Part shown: positions 32,689 through 44,074 of the stretch, piece by piece
Layout: every line of letters starts with the position of its first letter
Position numbering within the stretch: position 1 is the stretch's first letter
From: Zarea fungicola
Lineage: Eukaryota; Ascomycota; Sordariomycetes; Hypocreales; Cordycipitaceae
NCBI GenBank assembly: GCA_900169235.1
Contig: FWCC01000077.1
Span: 1-64,000 of the forward strand
Direction of reading: 5' to 3'
Length of the DNA stretch: 64,000 nt
Program-made: the position numbers and the translations under genes
Notes under the pieces: model-generated
What the model was told of the DNA's origin: nothing
The model's database searches: none
Seen by the model: only the letters and a program-made list of their open reading frames with translations

Positions 32689-33935
32689 TTATACTTTGAG
32701 CTCCGCCATTTCGTCTCCAACTGCCTCTGCTGAGTCTGTGGCATCAATCCCTCCAATGACAATAGGGCCAGACTCTTCGTCAGAGTTCTCATCATCCGTT
32801 TCCTCGTCGACTTCTTCATCCTCATAATCCGACACCTGGTCTTGTCTAGTCTCTCCCTTTTCTCTGACAGCTGCCTCCAAATCCTTCAGCATTTTCTTCG
32901 TAAAACCAGAAGCTTCGACAGTCGCATCGAGACGCTTTCGCCCAGCCTTGGCCATTCGCTTCTTGGCATCTTTAAAGAACGGTCCTGGTTGTGTAGCAGT
33001 AAAATGAAAACGCCGTTGGAAGAATCTCTTGATACAGTTTACATCACGGTCAAAATACATTTCAGCATTTGCATGCTCCATGGAGACCATTTGAGGAAAG
33101 TCAATGACAATCGGCTCCAGGGTAATTGACTCGGTGCCAGCCTCGCTTGTTGTCTTATTCTCCTTGATCAAGATGTTAAATTCATTAAAATCCCCATGTA
33201 TCAAGCCATGGTCAGAAAGTCGTAGAAGAAGTGAAATAAGCTCCGAGTATAATGTGGCGGGATCTGGTACTTCAGATATTTGACGTAGGGGGTGGGCATC
33301 AATCAATGTCATCACAATTGTGTGCCTCGATTGCCCAAGTGGCTCTGGAACCGGAAAGCCCTCGTCGCGCAGGGCCTGCATAAAGGCATATTCCTTCATG
33401 GCAGCAAGCCTTGAGAGGTACATCCATGAGCCCGACGACTTATTTCGGAGGTAATCTCTATTTGACTTCACGGTTCGAAACGAGATACGACCAAGTCGAT
33501 GAATCTTGAGAACTTGCTGCGTGCCGCTGTGATCTGCAACGACCATGATATCACTTTCTTTGCCGACACCAATTCTGCTGCCGACGCTGTACACAATCTT
33601 GCGACTAGAATGGGTGTGGAGGGCAAGATAGTCAAGACCGCCATATGTCAAACGGTAACCATCGTATTTGGCTTCCTTTACGCGGGCAATTAGGCCAACT
33701 TTAGCGAGGGCCGATATGCTCTTATGAACACTGCCAGTACCACCGCGTAGCCGAGAAATTCGCTCGATCAGTGCTGTCGGTACGATTTCGTGATTTTTAC
33801 TGCCAAGCTCAACCTAGTGCAACTGGATTAGACTTGTACTCTGAGACTTCAGTCTAGGAGAGTGGTACTTACTGCGGCAAGAACTCGCCAGTCTTCGGCT
33901 GCTAAATGGCGAAGCGCTCTTGTATCCAACTTCAT
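32689..33935 (-). CDS. rio2: RIO2 atypical serine kinase/ATPase (40S maturation)
   Basis: A RIO-family ATPase needed for late cytoplasmic pre-40S maturation in eukaryotes. Two exons (33935-33873 and 33813-32689) flank a 59-nt intron (GTAAGT...CACTAG, phase 0), giving 395 residues. The first exon encodes MKLDTRALRHLAAEDWRVLAA, the start of the RIO2 winged-helix domain, completed by ELGSKNHEIVPTALI on exon 2. Kinase motifs: flexible ATP loop GVGKESDI (near 103), catalytic HGDFNEFN (227-234), metal-binding IDFPQMVS (Asp259). The tail (about 320-370) is highly acidic (DYEDEEVDEETDDENSDEE), as in other RIO2 proteins. Divergent from RPN1 with 481 bp between the start codons. Confidence 0.96.
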
Positions 33936-34416
33936 AACAGGCCAGAAATATATGCGCTATTTTACTTGATGTCTGCTGTAGAAGTTTATCATTGGCTTTT
34001 TGGCCGTCACAGTATCTGCGTACTTGGTGGGGTGTGGGAAGAATTTGGAGCCCAAACAGGCTCGGTCTTATCGATAGTGGATAGAGACATAGGCTGGCTT
34101 ATTCATCATTCATGGACGGTACAACTGCCACACGTGACCGCCACTGTGGCGATCAGTTGCGCTGTAGGCGGCAGTGCCTCGCGTAACCAGAGCTCATAGT
34201 TGCTACGCCAGTTCGATAGCTTTGCTGACTACCTAGACTCCATTACCTTCCATCGCACTGCGACCCCGAATTACCAGCAACCTGCCTTCGCCCAAGCATT
34301 ATAAAGCGTATTCGCTTCCAATTATTACTGCATCAATCCCTGCGCCAGGTCGACACCTTTTCAGCGCTTGAGTGGACGCCTCCCTCGAGAGTCCGCACAG
34401 CTAGAACGTCGCCAGC
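33936..34416. promoter_or_regulatory. Divergent RIO2/RPN1 promoter
   Basis: This spacer drives two essential genes. It contains a CACGTGAC E-box-type site (34131-34138) followed at once by a perfect 13-bp palindrome, CGCCACTGTGGCG (34139-34151). Neither lies in coding sequence. The binding factors are unknown to me. Confidence 0.45.
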
Positions 34417-37283
34417 ATGGCTCAAGACGCCGGTCTGCCCAAGGCCGCTGACAAGGGAAAGGGAAAAGCTGTTGATGAGCCCAAAGCCGATAGCTCTATC
34501 AACGGCAAGAAGGATGACGACAAGAAGAAGGATGGTACGTCGCTGAGTGGTGATGCGTAACTCTGTTCTATTCGCTAACCTAGCTACAGCCACCGCTGAG
34601 GAAGAGCTCAGTGAGGAGGACCAGCAGCTCAAGGGTGAGCTGGATATGATTGTAGAACGATTGACTGTGCGCATTTATCACATCCGTTCAATCTCGAAGC
34701 GCCAACTGACTGTTGTAAGGAATCAAACGACGAGCTCTACAAAACTGCGCTTGAGGCCATGAAGACGTCGATAAAGACATCCACATCCTCAATGACGGCT
34801 GTACCAAAGCCACTGAAATTTCTGAGACCGCACTACGAGACCCTTACGAAATTGTACGAAGAATGGGTTGCTGGCGACAACAAGACTTCTCTTGCCGATG
34901 TACTCTCAGTCATCGGCATGACGTTTTCAGACGAGGACCGGCAGGATACCCTGAAGTACCGCCTGCTTGCGCCTTCATCCGACATTGGCTCGTGGGGTCA
35001 TGAATATGTGAGGCACTTGGCCCTGGAGATTGGAGAGGTATACGTCAAGCGCATTACGGCAGAGGAGGCGACGAAGGATCTCCTTGACCTCGCGCTCACT
35101 CTGGTGCCTCTATTCATTCAGAGCAATCAGGATGCAGACGCAGTTGATCTTATGAGCGAACTTGAAATTATTGAGCAGATCCCAAAATATGTCGATGAAA
35201 ACACATACGCCAGAGTCTGTCTTTATATGGTCAGCATGGTGAACCTCCTCACTTACCCCGAAAACGAGCAGTTCCTACGCACTGCGCACAAGATTTACTT
35301 GGAATACAAGCAGTATGCGCGAGCCATGGTCCTTGCGATTAGATTACACGATCTCGATCTGATTCGATCTGATTTTGAGAAGGCTGACGACCCGGCTCTG
35401 AAGAAGCAGCTCGCTTTCCTAATTGCCCGTCAAAGGATAACACTCGAATTGCCAGGTGATGAAGATGAGGAGCTTAACAACTGCTTGTCAAACTTGAAAC
35501 TCGCCGAGTACTTCAAGTCGCTGGCCAAGGAGCTAAATATTCTCGACCCCAAGACAACAGAAGATATCTACAAGAGCCATCTGGAGAGCAGCCGTGTGGC
35601 TGGCATGACCAATCTGGACTCTGCCAGACACAATCTGGCAGCTGCGTTTGTCAATGCATTCGTGAATGCTGGCTTTGGTAACGACAAGATGATGCTAGTT
35701 GAGGGGGAGAAGGAGACCTGGGTCTGGAAGACCAAGGGTGATGGCATGATGTCGACTGTTGCTTCAATGGGAACCCTGCTAATGTGGGACATTGAAAATG
35801 GTCTTGACAAAATTGATCGGTATACATACTCAAACGAGAATGAGATTTCTGCCGGAGCTATGCTTGCTATTGGCGTGATGAACTCCGGCGTTCGTGTAGA
35901 GTCTGAGCCTGCACTTGCTCTGCTCGGCGACACAGAGAAGCTCCAAGGGCCAAACCCACTTGTCCGCACCGCCTGTATCATGGGTCTCGGTTTGTCGTAT
36001 GCGGGTTCCAATAAGGAAGAACTCCTTGAGCTTCTGCTACCCATCATAAGTGATTCTTCTCAGGATATGCAAATCTCGGCCATGGCCGCTCTGGCTTGCG
36101 GCCTAGTCTTCGTCGGATCCTCTCACCCCGAAGTCAGTGAGGCCATTATCACCACCCTCATGGACGACGACCGCAAGAATCAGCTGACTGACAAATGGAC
36201 CCGTTTTCTTGGTCTCGGTCTTGGGCTTCTTTTCTTCGGACGCCAGGAGGAAGTTGACGTTATTCTCGAGACACTCAAGGCGGTTGAGCATCCTATGGCC
36301 AAGCCCACAGCCGTTCTCGCAGAGATTTGTGCATGGGCCGGCACTGGTGCTGTCTTGAAAATCCAAGAGCTGCTGCATCTTTGCAACGAGCATAAAGAGG
36401 AGTCTGATGACAAGAAAGGCGACGAGCTGCTCCAAGCCTACGCTGTCATTGGTATTGCGCTGGTTGCCATGGGCGAGGAAGTTGGCCAGGAAATGGTTTT
36501 GCGTCAATTTGGTCATCTCATGCACTATGGCGAGGCCAATATCCGCAAGGCTGTTCCTCTGGCCATGGGCCTCATCAGCCCCAGTAATCCTCAGATGAAG
36601 GTCTACGATACACTGTCAAGATACAGCCACGATACCGATCCTGAGGTTGCCATCAATGCCATCTTCGCCATGGGTATGCTCGGTGCCGGTACAAACAATG
36701 CCCGTCTTGCGCAACTGCTCCGCCAGCTAGCAAGCTACTACCACCGGGATCAGGACGCGCTTTTCATGGTACGCATCGCCCAAGGCCTGCTTCACATGGG
36801 CAAGGGTACTATGTCCATCAACCCTTTTCATACCGACCGCCAGGTGCTTTCCCGCGTCGCTGCCGCGGGTTTGTTATCCACCATGGTGGCCATGATTGAT
36901 GCGAAGGAGTTTATCACCTCCAACTCACATTACCTGTTGTACTTTCTAGTCACGGCCATGCATCCACGCTTTTTGGTGACACTTGATGAGGACCTCCAGC
37001 CCCTCAAGGTCAACGTTCGTGTCGGTCAGGCTGTGGACGTGGTTGGCCAAGCTGGTCGGCCCAAAACGATTACTGGCTGGCAGACACAGAGCACGCCTGT
37101 TCTCCTAGCGTACGGCGAGAGAGCAGAGCTCGAAGATGAGCAATACATTAGCCTGAATAGCACCCTTGAGGGCCTGGTAATTCTGCGTAAAGTAAGACAC
37201 TTTCCCTGCAACATCATCAGAGCAAAATGAATAATTGCTAACTAACGCCCAAATAGAATCCCGATTGGGAGGCAGAGCAATAA
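34417..37283 (+). CDS. rpn1: 26S proteasome regulatory subunit RPN1
   Basis: The large non-ATPase base subunit of the 19S particle, which docks ubiquitin receptors, shuttle factors and Ubp6 next to the Rpt ring. Four exons: 34417-34534, 34590-34666, 34720-37191 and 37257-37283, giving 897 residues, close to the usual length. Junctions restore KKDATAEEELSEEDQQLKGEL, VERLTESNDELYKTALEAMK and the terminal VILRKNPDWEAEQ. The first 40 residues are Lys/Asp-rich. SSMTAVPKPLKFLRPHY, conserved in RPN1/PSMD2, follows. The middle carries proteasome/cyclosome repeats with G-A-G/M-L-type turns (for example AMGMLGAGTNNARL). The last intron leaves nine codons, stop included, on the final exon. Divergent from RIO2. 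Confidence 0.97.
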
Positions 37284-37793
37284 ATGAACAAGGTATATCT
37301 TATCAAGGGGGGGTAGACGCGGAATAGCATGGACAGATAGACCACGCCAGCGATTTTCAAAGTATCCTCATCTCTACTGGTACCTCACCAGCCAGGGCAA
37401 CAATGGGGAGGAAATGTGCCAGCAAAAACCAGCAAAAACAACTGTATAGTAATTTCCACTGCAGTGTATTCTCCAAAACAGAAAAGAAAAAAAGGCAATA
37501 TGATGTGTAATCTTGCATTGACGTAGGAGCAGTAGTAAGACTACGATAGAGTAAAGCTATGGGATATGTTTAAATGTATTGTGCTCGGTTCTGTAATGCG
37601 TATCCTGTTCTATTTAGTAGGCTCCTAATGTCATAGGCAAGGATATTAGCGAACTGTGCAAACCAAACAAAAACGCCAAAAATGCCATATAAGATTTTGT
37701 AACTTGAAATGGACAAGACTTTTCAATATCTGTGAATACATGATATACATGTCTTTAGCTTATTAAACCATGACACATAAAATCAATAAATTT
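37284..37793. other. Convergent 3' spacer RPN1/OPT2
   Basis: AT-rich 3' untranslated DNA of two convergent genes, with AATAAA-like signals near 37281 and AT-rich downstream sequence. No gene seen. Confidence 0.5.
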
Positions 37794-40700
37794 TTACCAG
37801 TTGGGCGGCCCAAACTTCTCGCCTTCCGGTACGGTTTTGTACGCACAGGCCTGCCAGTCACAGCCCTGCTTGTATACCTCGGTACCCCACCACTTGAAGT
37901 TTGCCATCCACCCAGGGTAGATGAAGCCGAAAAAGACAACGACGATGCCAAACGCGAGGCCGGAGTCCAGCGCAGCGCTGAGCGTCATCGTGTACTTGGC
38001 CCACCACGCGCCGGCGCGCCGCTTAATAACAAAGTTGAAGACGTAGCACACAAGTGCCCACACCGAAAAGTTAAGGCCTGTGGCAGGCGGGATCCACGCC
38101 ATGGCGCCAAAGATGACGGGGAGGTTGACTTTTCGGATGATGCTGCCCCGGCGGCGGCGGCTGTACAGCCAGAGGGGGATAGGCAGCATGGCGCCGAGCG
38201 GGAAGCACCATACCAGCGCACGGTAGATTGTCCCTGGGCCAAAGAACTCGCCAGGACCGACGACGCCCCAGAGAATGGAGCCGTTGAAGTGGACACGGGC
38301 AATTGGGCACGTGAAGCCGTTGACAGCCTCGGCGGTGCAGATGCCACGCACATTGACAAACATCCAATTTAGGACGCCGATTTGTGTAACGGACGACACG
38401 AGCGTCGCAACGACTTGTACAACGAACAGGATGCGCGGTGGAATCTTCATATAGTGGCCTAGCTTGAGGTCCGCGGCGAACTTTATGCCCTGAGCGGATG
38501 AGATATAGCCGTACGTGACGAATACCATATTGGCGATGGGTCGGCCAGGGAACATGACGCCGCAGATCAGCTGGCAGATGAGGTAGATACTGCTGTGTTG
38601 ATTGGTTACGGCCATGATGATGCCGTTGGGGATGAAGAAGACAGCGCCGATCGCGAGGGAGAGCAGCAGGCCATACCAGGGCAGGTGGACAGGGTAGTAC
38701 TCGACGATGAAGATGCCGATGGCCGTCATGGAGAGGAAGGTCATAAAGTACCAGCTCAGAGGGGCGTCCTTGTAGCGCTTCATTAGTCGGCTATGGATAT
38801 CCTCGCGGCTGAGCAGACCGTCATAGCCAGAGTGTGCAGAGCGGTTCCCGTGGCTGGTTTGGCGTGAGATGGGATCTGGTGGGGGTACATTGTCACCATC
38901 GGTGGGCGAATTTGAAATAGGCTCGTAGTTAATTTTGGCCTCTTCGCGGGCCTCGGCAAGCGCTCGCTTCCAAGTCTTCCAGATATCGCTGCCGTGCCAG
39001 CACAGCGTGTGCGTTAAGAGGGCTGCAAGACCGGCAAACTGGACTCCGTAGCTTAGCATATAAGTAACCGGCAGGAAAACACGGCTGTAATTTTGGTACG
39101 CCTCATGGTCAAAAAGGAAATCAGCGGTCAGAATCCTGCTGACATCGTATACTTTACCGCTGTTGTCAAAGACGGCTGTAGATAAAATGGGCATATATGA
39201 ACCGTACAGTACATTTAAGTAGTAGCAGATAGGCGCAATGATCCACATGACAATGACAAGGCCACCGACAACATTCATGGCGGCCCAGAAAGGTACAAGT
39301 AGGGGAGACCCGACATAGGTGATCTGAGCCCAGTCAAAGGTCAGCGGGAAAAGGCCAAGACCAGACGTAACGCCAAAGAGGTTCGCAACAACGACGTTTT
39401 TTGGAGCGAACCACGTAATAACGCTGAAATAGCTGAGTGCGGGCATCAAGAGGCCGGGCAAAAAGTAGAACACAAAGGCACCTATCCAGACAATATAGAA
39501 AAAGTTCCAACGACTGATTGTCCAGCCATTAGCTGGCTTGTTCTCTTGCCTGTGGAGCGTAGAGAACATGGCAGCGGACATGAGTGTGCCGGGCCAGATC
39601 ATCCCACTAGGACGAACCAGAAAGCGGCGAGCCATGCCCGCAAATCCATAGCCCAAGATTTGTGTTGAGATAGTGAGGAGCAGCTGGTAAGCAATGGGTG
39701 CTGATTGATTATAAAATTGCGTCTGCTCGACGATGACGTCGGTGGCAAAGGCAAAACCAAAGGCGACATTGCTGCTCACATATACGCAGGTGTGCTCCTT
39801 CTCATTCCAGCGGCCTTGGGCAAACCACTGCCTCCATGAGCGAAGCATCTTGGTCCGCCTCACTGGCGGCTCGTTCTCATTAACCTCGGTGGAGTAGAGT
39901 ACACCATCAACATAGGTTTCTGCAGGGTCGTACGACCGCTTAAGAGCAACATCCCAGAGTATACCAAGTGGATGTACTAGAAGGAGTGCAATAACGGGAG
40001 TGATGGCAACGCTGGGGTATCGTAGTGAAAAAAACAAATTGGTAGAAGACCCCAATATCGAAAACAGCACAGATAAGCACCACATCCGTGGGGTGTTGAT
40101 CGAGAGCGTTGTATCGTCGGAAGGAGGTACTGAGGCTCGGACTGCTTCATGGGGGGAGTTCTCGTCATCATTCTCGACAGTCGAAGCGTCGTCGTCGGCA
40201 GCTGAGAAACTAGACTCTTCGTCAATTTCCGAGTCCTCGGTCTTTCCATTTTTGAATGTGTCAAGAAGCGGTGTCTCAGCAATGCCAAAGCGACCTTCGA
40301 CTCCGGACACTAGAACTGCGCCGTCGAGGTCTTCCGAGACTCGGGATGAGGAACGCGAAGCGCCTGACCGCTGGCTGCGACTTGTATCGCGAACATTGCT
40401 TGGACGGCGACCGAGTTCTTCGCAGTCGGCTTCGGAAGAAGAATTGCTTCGCTCGGGCGTAAGATTCACAGAACCGTAGGTTGTGGCGTCCTGTCGAGAC
40501 ATGCGTCTACCGAGACGGAAAGACTTCTTCTTCTTGACCATATCGAGGTCAGCGAGTTCAAGCTCAGAGCCAGAGTCAGGGTCAGCTGCGGCTATTGACT
40601 CTGTAGGCCAGAGTGTGCGAGCATGTTGCGAGGGGGAGTCTAGGCCATCGGTGTGGGGGTTGTTAATTGGTTGCAACGTTGGGTGTTGGTAAATTTGCTT

Positions 40701-40898
40701 GTGAGAAGGCAATGTGAGGGCAGGCCGACTTGGTAATGTGTTTGTCGAGGTCTCTCTGTCGGCGTCGCTGGCGTCCCGTCGGTCTTGAGCGGCCGCAGTG
40801 TCTTTACCCAAGCCAAGGGCAGGTGGTGGTGTGGTTGCGCTGGCGGTCGAGGTCTCGGAATTGTCTGGCGGCGGCGACGGACGACGAGCAGCTTTCAT
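37794..40898 (-). CDS. Oligopeptide transporter, OPT family, with long disordered N-terminus
   Basis: A second OPT-family transporter, apparently intronless, of 1034 residues from the first ATG at 40898. Roughly the first 270 residues are polar, Ser/Asp/Glu-rich and probably cytosolic and disordered (TLTPERSNSSSEADCEE and ENDDENSPHEAV are examples). The membrane part then carries OPT signatures: SLRYPSVAITPVIALLLVHP, WNEKEHTCVYVSSN, KPANGWTISRWNFFYIVW, and the C-terminal GWMANFKWWGTEVYKQGCDW. It resembles the Isp4/Opt2 branch more than the OPT at 7.9-10.6 kb: NEKEH replaces NPGPWTFKEQ. An additional short upstream exon cannot be excluded because the open frame continues past the ATG. Substrate unknown; Opt2 relatives are tied to glutathione and lipid asymmetry in yeast (family knowledge). 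Confidence 0.93.
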   Translation of the reverse strand: MKAARRPSPPPDNSETSTASATTPPPALGLGKDTAAAQDRRDASDADRETSTNTLPSRPALTLPSHKQIYQHPTLQPINNPHTDGLDSPSQHARTLWPTESIAAADPDSGSELELADLDMVKKKKSFRLGRRMSRQDATTYGSVNLTPERSNSSSEADCEELGRRPSNVRDTSRSQRSGASRSSSRVSEDLDGAVLVSGVEGRFGIAETPLLDTFKNGKTEDSEIDEESSFSAADDDASTVENDDENSPHEAVRASVPPSDDTTLSINTPRMWCLSVLFSILGSSTNLFFSLRYPSVAITPVIALLLVHPLGILWDVALKRSYDPAETYVDGVLYSTEVNENEPPVRRTKMLRSWRQWFAQGRWNEKEHTCVYVSSNVAFGFAFATDVIVEQTQFYNQSAPIAYQLLLTISTQILGYGFAGMARRFLVRPSGMIWPGTLMSAAMFSTLHRQENKPANGWTISRWNFFYIVWIGAFVFYFLPGLLMPALSYFSVITWFAPKNVVVANLFGVTSGLGLFPLTFDWAQITYVGSPLLVPFWAAMNVVGGLVIVMWIIAPICYYLNVLYGSYMPILSTAVFDNSGKVYDVSRILTADFLFDHEAYQNYSRVFLPVTYMLSYGVQFAGLAALLTHTLCWHGSDIWKTWKRALAEAREEAKINYEPISNSPTDGDNVPPPDPISRQTSHGNRSAHSGYDGLLSREDIHSRLMKRYKDAPLSWYFMTFLSMTAIGIFIVEYYPVHLPWYGLLLSLAIGAVFFIPNGIIMAVTNQHSSIYLICQLICGVMFPGRPIANMVFVTYGYISSAQGIKFAADLKLGHYMKIPPRILFVVQVVATLVSSVTQIGVLNWMFVNVRGICTAEAVNGFTCPIARVHFNGSILWGVVGPGEFFGPGTIYRALVWCFPLGAMLPIPLWLYSRRRRGSIIRKVNLPVIFGAMAWIPPATGLNFSVWALVCYVFNFVIKRRAGAWWAKYTMTLSAALDSGLAFGIVVVFFGFIYPGWMANFKWWGTEVYKQGCDWQACAYKTVPEGEKFGPPNW

Positions 40899-42480
40899 TG
40901 CGGCCGGCCGAACTGGCGGAGGGGCTTGCCCACAAATATAGAAGAGGGTCGTTTCCTGGCTAGTTGGCGGAGCTGGCAAAAAAAAATTAAAAAAATATCA
41001 GCGGATGTCTGGTTTAATAAAACTGCCCTTCGAAGAGCCAAATAAAAGGAAATGGAACCGTCGAAGTTGCCTGCCCAAACCTGGAGTTGTCGGAAAACCG
41101 ACATTCCAGATGGCGAGCAGGAGTGTCGATAGCAGACATGCAACTTTGGGTTTAGACATGACAGCCAGTTGGGAAGTACTCACTTGCGAAAGTTCTTACT
41201 GAGTAGCCGCAGTGGGCCGAGTGAGCTGGCAGGGGTTGTTCCTGTGGAAACTGGTGACTCGGGAGGGGTGGAAACAGTACCTAGCTGCTGAAAGGATTAT
41301 CAGCGCCGCCTGTCCAAGGGCTCGCTTTTCGTGCGTATTTTCGTTGCGATATAACGAACTACTCTGTAACTGGTATTAAGTTACTCCGTTAGTCTTGGTG
41401 GGATTGCTACCAGGACTTGTGAGTAAGAGGCCAACCATGTGGAGGATGGAATCGCCGCTTTGTGATTTCTGCAGCTCACAGGAGCAGGGAAGCTCGTTTT
41501 CATGCGAGCGATGCTTTTCGCAGCAAATGATGCTTTCGCCAGTGGAAGAGATAGCTGCCTACCGGAACAGGAAGCTGCAGCACATTAAGCTGTTAGGCTG
41601 TCGAAAGTGGTTCGACGTGCAAATCGGCCAGCAGTGAGACTATTACAGCAAGCGGAGTTCTACTCGGTACATCGGCTAGAATTGATGGCGGTGAGCTGTT
41701 ACGCAACTATTAGAAACGGTGAGGTGCAGGTTGTTGAAGATGGGCAACCGGAGCATGGTGCAGCGTTGACAAGATAAATTCGGCCACGGCTGACAGCTTG
41801 CCGACGGAAGAGGCTACTGCGCAGAGCAGCTGTGGCGGCTCATCCTACACAACAACCAAACAGCTAAGTGATTTGTGGTTGGAATTGAATGGTGGCGAAT
41901 GTAGTTGGTCTTAATTATTTATGCTATTATTTGTATTACCTGTGCAACTCTTAGACTTGTAGAGATATTTACAAATACCTGTAGCACATGTGGCAATGCA
42001 TGTATACACCTTGCGTGGATACCTTAGTACTGGGTAGTAAGGTACATGTGCTAGCACCCACTCCTGCGTAGTGGGAGTGGGTGCTAGCACATGTAACCAA
42101 GTTATTACAGTGTTGAAGAGGAACGCACTAAAAGGTAATAACTCTAGTACACGTCAACACCCACCCACTTCGTGGTAACTAGATACTCAGTTAACTACCT
42201 AGTTAGTACCTGGTAACGATAGTGTAAATACTCTAATTATTTTACTGCATCGTAAGGTGGGTACAGAGTTCTACCTACTTATAAGGCGCTATTGACTAAG
42301 CAGTACAAGAAGTACCTAGTACCTTGTAAGAGGTACTAACGTACTTGGTAACCTGCAACTTCGGTTGTAACCGCTGTCGCGAACAGCTTGCGGTCAAGTT
42401 ACATTCATAATTACAGAATAAGACTGACTTGGGTTGTCCTGCCACATTACCGGCGTCGTTCAAATTTATCAACATTCGTC
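40899..42480. other. Intergenic region with possible decayed coding fragment and MITE-like palindrome
   Basis: The stretch holds the promoters of the OPT gene (minus) and the folate gene (plus). At 41395-41637 (+) an 80-codon open frame has two CXXC pairs, CDFC-X11-CERC. A different frame at about 41589-41777 stays open with AVRLLQQAEFYSVHRLELM. Together they might be a decayed gene, but no family is secure. From about 41990 to 42340 the sequence is rich in TACCTAG-type and CACCCAC repeats, treated separately. Confidence 0.35.
42043..42098. repeat. Perfect palindrome related to the element termini at 1-3.5 kb
   Basis: Arms of 21 bp (ACATGTGCTAGCACCCACTCC and its exact reverse complement) flank a 9-nt spacer. 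The core CACCCAC...CGTAGTGGGTG resembles the palindrome within the terminal repeats at 27-76 and 3480-3536. A further CAACACCCACCCACTTCGTGG lies at about 42149-42169. Likely a small foldback or solo-terminus relative of that element. Confidence 0.6.
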
Positions 42481-43248
42481 ATGACAGCACCAGTCGCTAC
42501 GGCAAAGCAGCATTTAAGGAGCATAATTAAAAAGCGCCTTAGCCTTCTGTCACAAGACGCTATTCAGATACAGAGTGACCATCATTCTCTTCCCCCGTAA
42601 GCCTCACAAATGACTGACATCTTCCAAGGCAACGCAATCTTTGAATCTTTACAGGCCTCCAAACAGTACAAAGAGGCGAATCGCATAAGTGTATACCTGG
42701 CCATGCCAGCTGCCGAAGCACAGACCGACGCAATTGTCCGTCACGCGCTGGCCGCTGGGAAACAAGTCTTCGTGCCATACCTGCACACCTCGAATCCCTC
42801 CGAACCGGGCACGCCTGCCCGCAGCATGGACATGGTACACCTGCGTAGCATCCAGGACTACGAGTCTCTCGGCTACGACAGCTGGGGTATTCCAAGCATC
42901 GACGACACCACGGTCTCTGGTCGTGAACGTATTCTTGGCGACGCACCCAGCGGCTCCGACAGGGTTCCTGCTACGCTAGACCTGATGCTAGTTCCAGGAG
43001 TCGCCTTCAATGCGGACCCCGAGGGCGGCATACGTCGATTAGGTCATGGAAAGGGATTTTATGACTTCTTCTTGAATAGATATTTTGAAAGAGTCGCCGA
43101 GCATGGTGGCCACGGCAGATCGTTACACCTCCTGGGGTTGGCCTTGAAAGAGCAGTGGCTGAGCGATGGACATGGGGAGGAAGTCCCAATGGGCTTGTAT
43201 GATAGAAAACTACACGGCTTGATACTAGGCAGTGGAGAGACCAAGTAA
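42481..43248 (+). CDS. 5-formyltetrahydrofolate cyclo-ligase
   Basis: An ATP-dependent enzyme that converts 5-formyl-THF to 5,10-methenyl-THF in one-carbon metabolism. Two exons, 42481-42574 and 42629-43248; the 54-nt intron (GTGACC...CCAAG) joins AIQIQ to SNAIFESLQ. The product is 237 residues, normal for the family. Features: N-terminal basic helix KQHLRSIIKKRLSLLS, RISVYLAMPAAEAQTDAIV, then LMLVPGVAFNADPEGGIRRLGHGKGFYD near residue 150-175, the ATP/substrate loop that is RLGYGGGYYD in most relatives. The alternative GTAAGC donor at 42597 breaks the frame, so GTGACC is preferred. Confidence 0.93.
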
Positions 43249-44074
43249 TGAAATCTATTTTTGTCGCATGCCATGATAATCAAAGGCAATGGGCGACATG
43301 TTCAAGCAATTCACCTGTTTGCATTACGAACCCCGGCACAAATTGATACCTTAGCTAATAAATCATGAGTAAATTACCACGAGGCATACTTAGCTACATA
43401 CCCCAGTTAGTTATCGGTTCTTAAATATTCGTAGCTCAAGTCCGTCATCCATCGCCTCAAACTAGCCCACCAAGGGCTGTCTTTGCATTGTATGCTAATA
43501 GGCCAGTTTATTACAACGCAGAAACTATCATAAATGTTTGAGGAAAACACTCTAGAATGCAATCAAGTCAAAAGTGATTTATAAATATATACAAATATAC
43601 AAATATACAAATATACACGCTCGTCGAACGGGGCTCTTGCTCAAGTCAGTTGAGAACGCGGAGCGGAAAAACTCGCCGCCACCATAGTTCCTCTTCTAAC
43701 GAGGGACTGCCCCGCCAAACATTGCATCCCATGTCATTATTATTGACAACCCCAAACATCAAGGTGGGCTTTTGCTTTTATTCGCTCTGCCTTGTTGCCA
43801 TTCTTTCACGACAGCAATAAATTCGTCGAGACCGTTTTTCTTGCGATACCAACTAGACAACGTCCAGGCCCTCTTCCGATCCGTTCTATTTCATTTCACC
43901 TACCCTAAAACGGACGCACGCTGACAGTGTTTGACGACTCTCGCGCTGTCAAGTCTCGATTCAGGCACCGCAAGACTTTTGCGCCTCGGCAGTTCCTGCG
44001 GCATAAGACCCTAGCACACCCTGTCCGAGGAATCAATATATTCCACAGGCGCAGACTGCGATCTATCAGTACTC
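43249..44074. other. Intergenic region
   Basis: No gene seen. An AT-rich repeat of ACAAATAT units (three to four, about 43585-43617) lies in the first half. The second half is the promoter and leader of the karyopherin gene. Confidence 0.5.
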
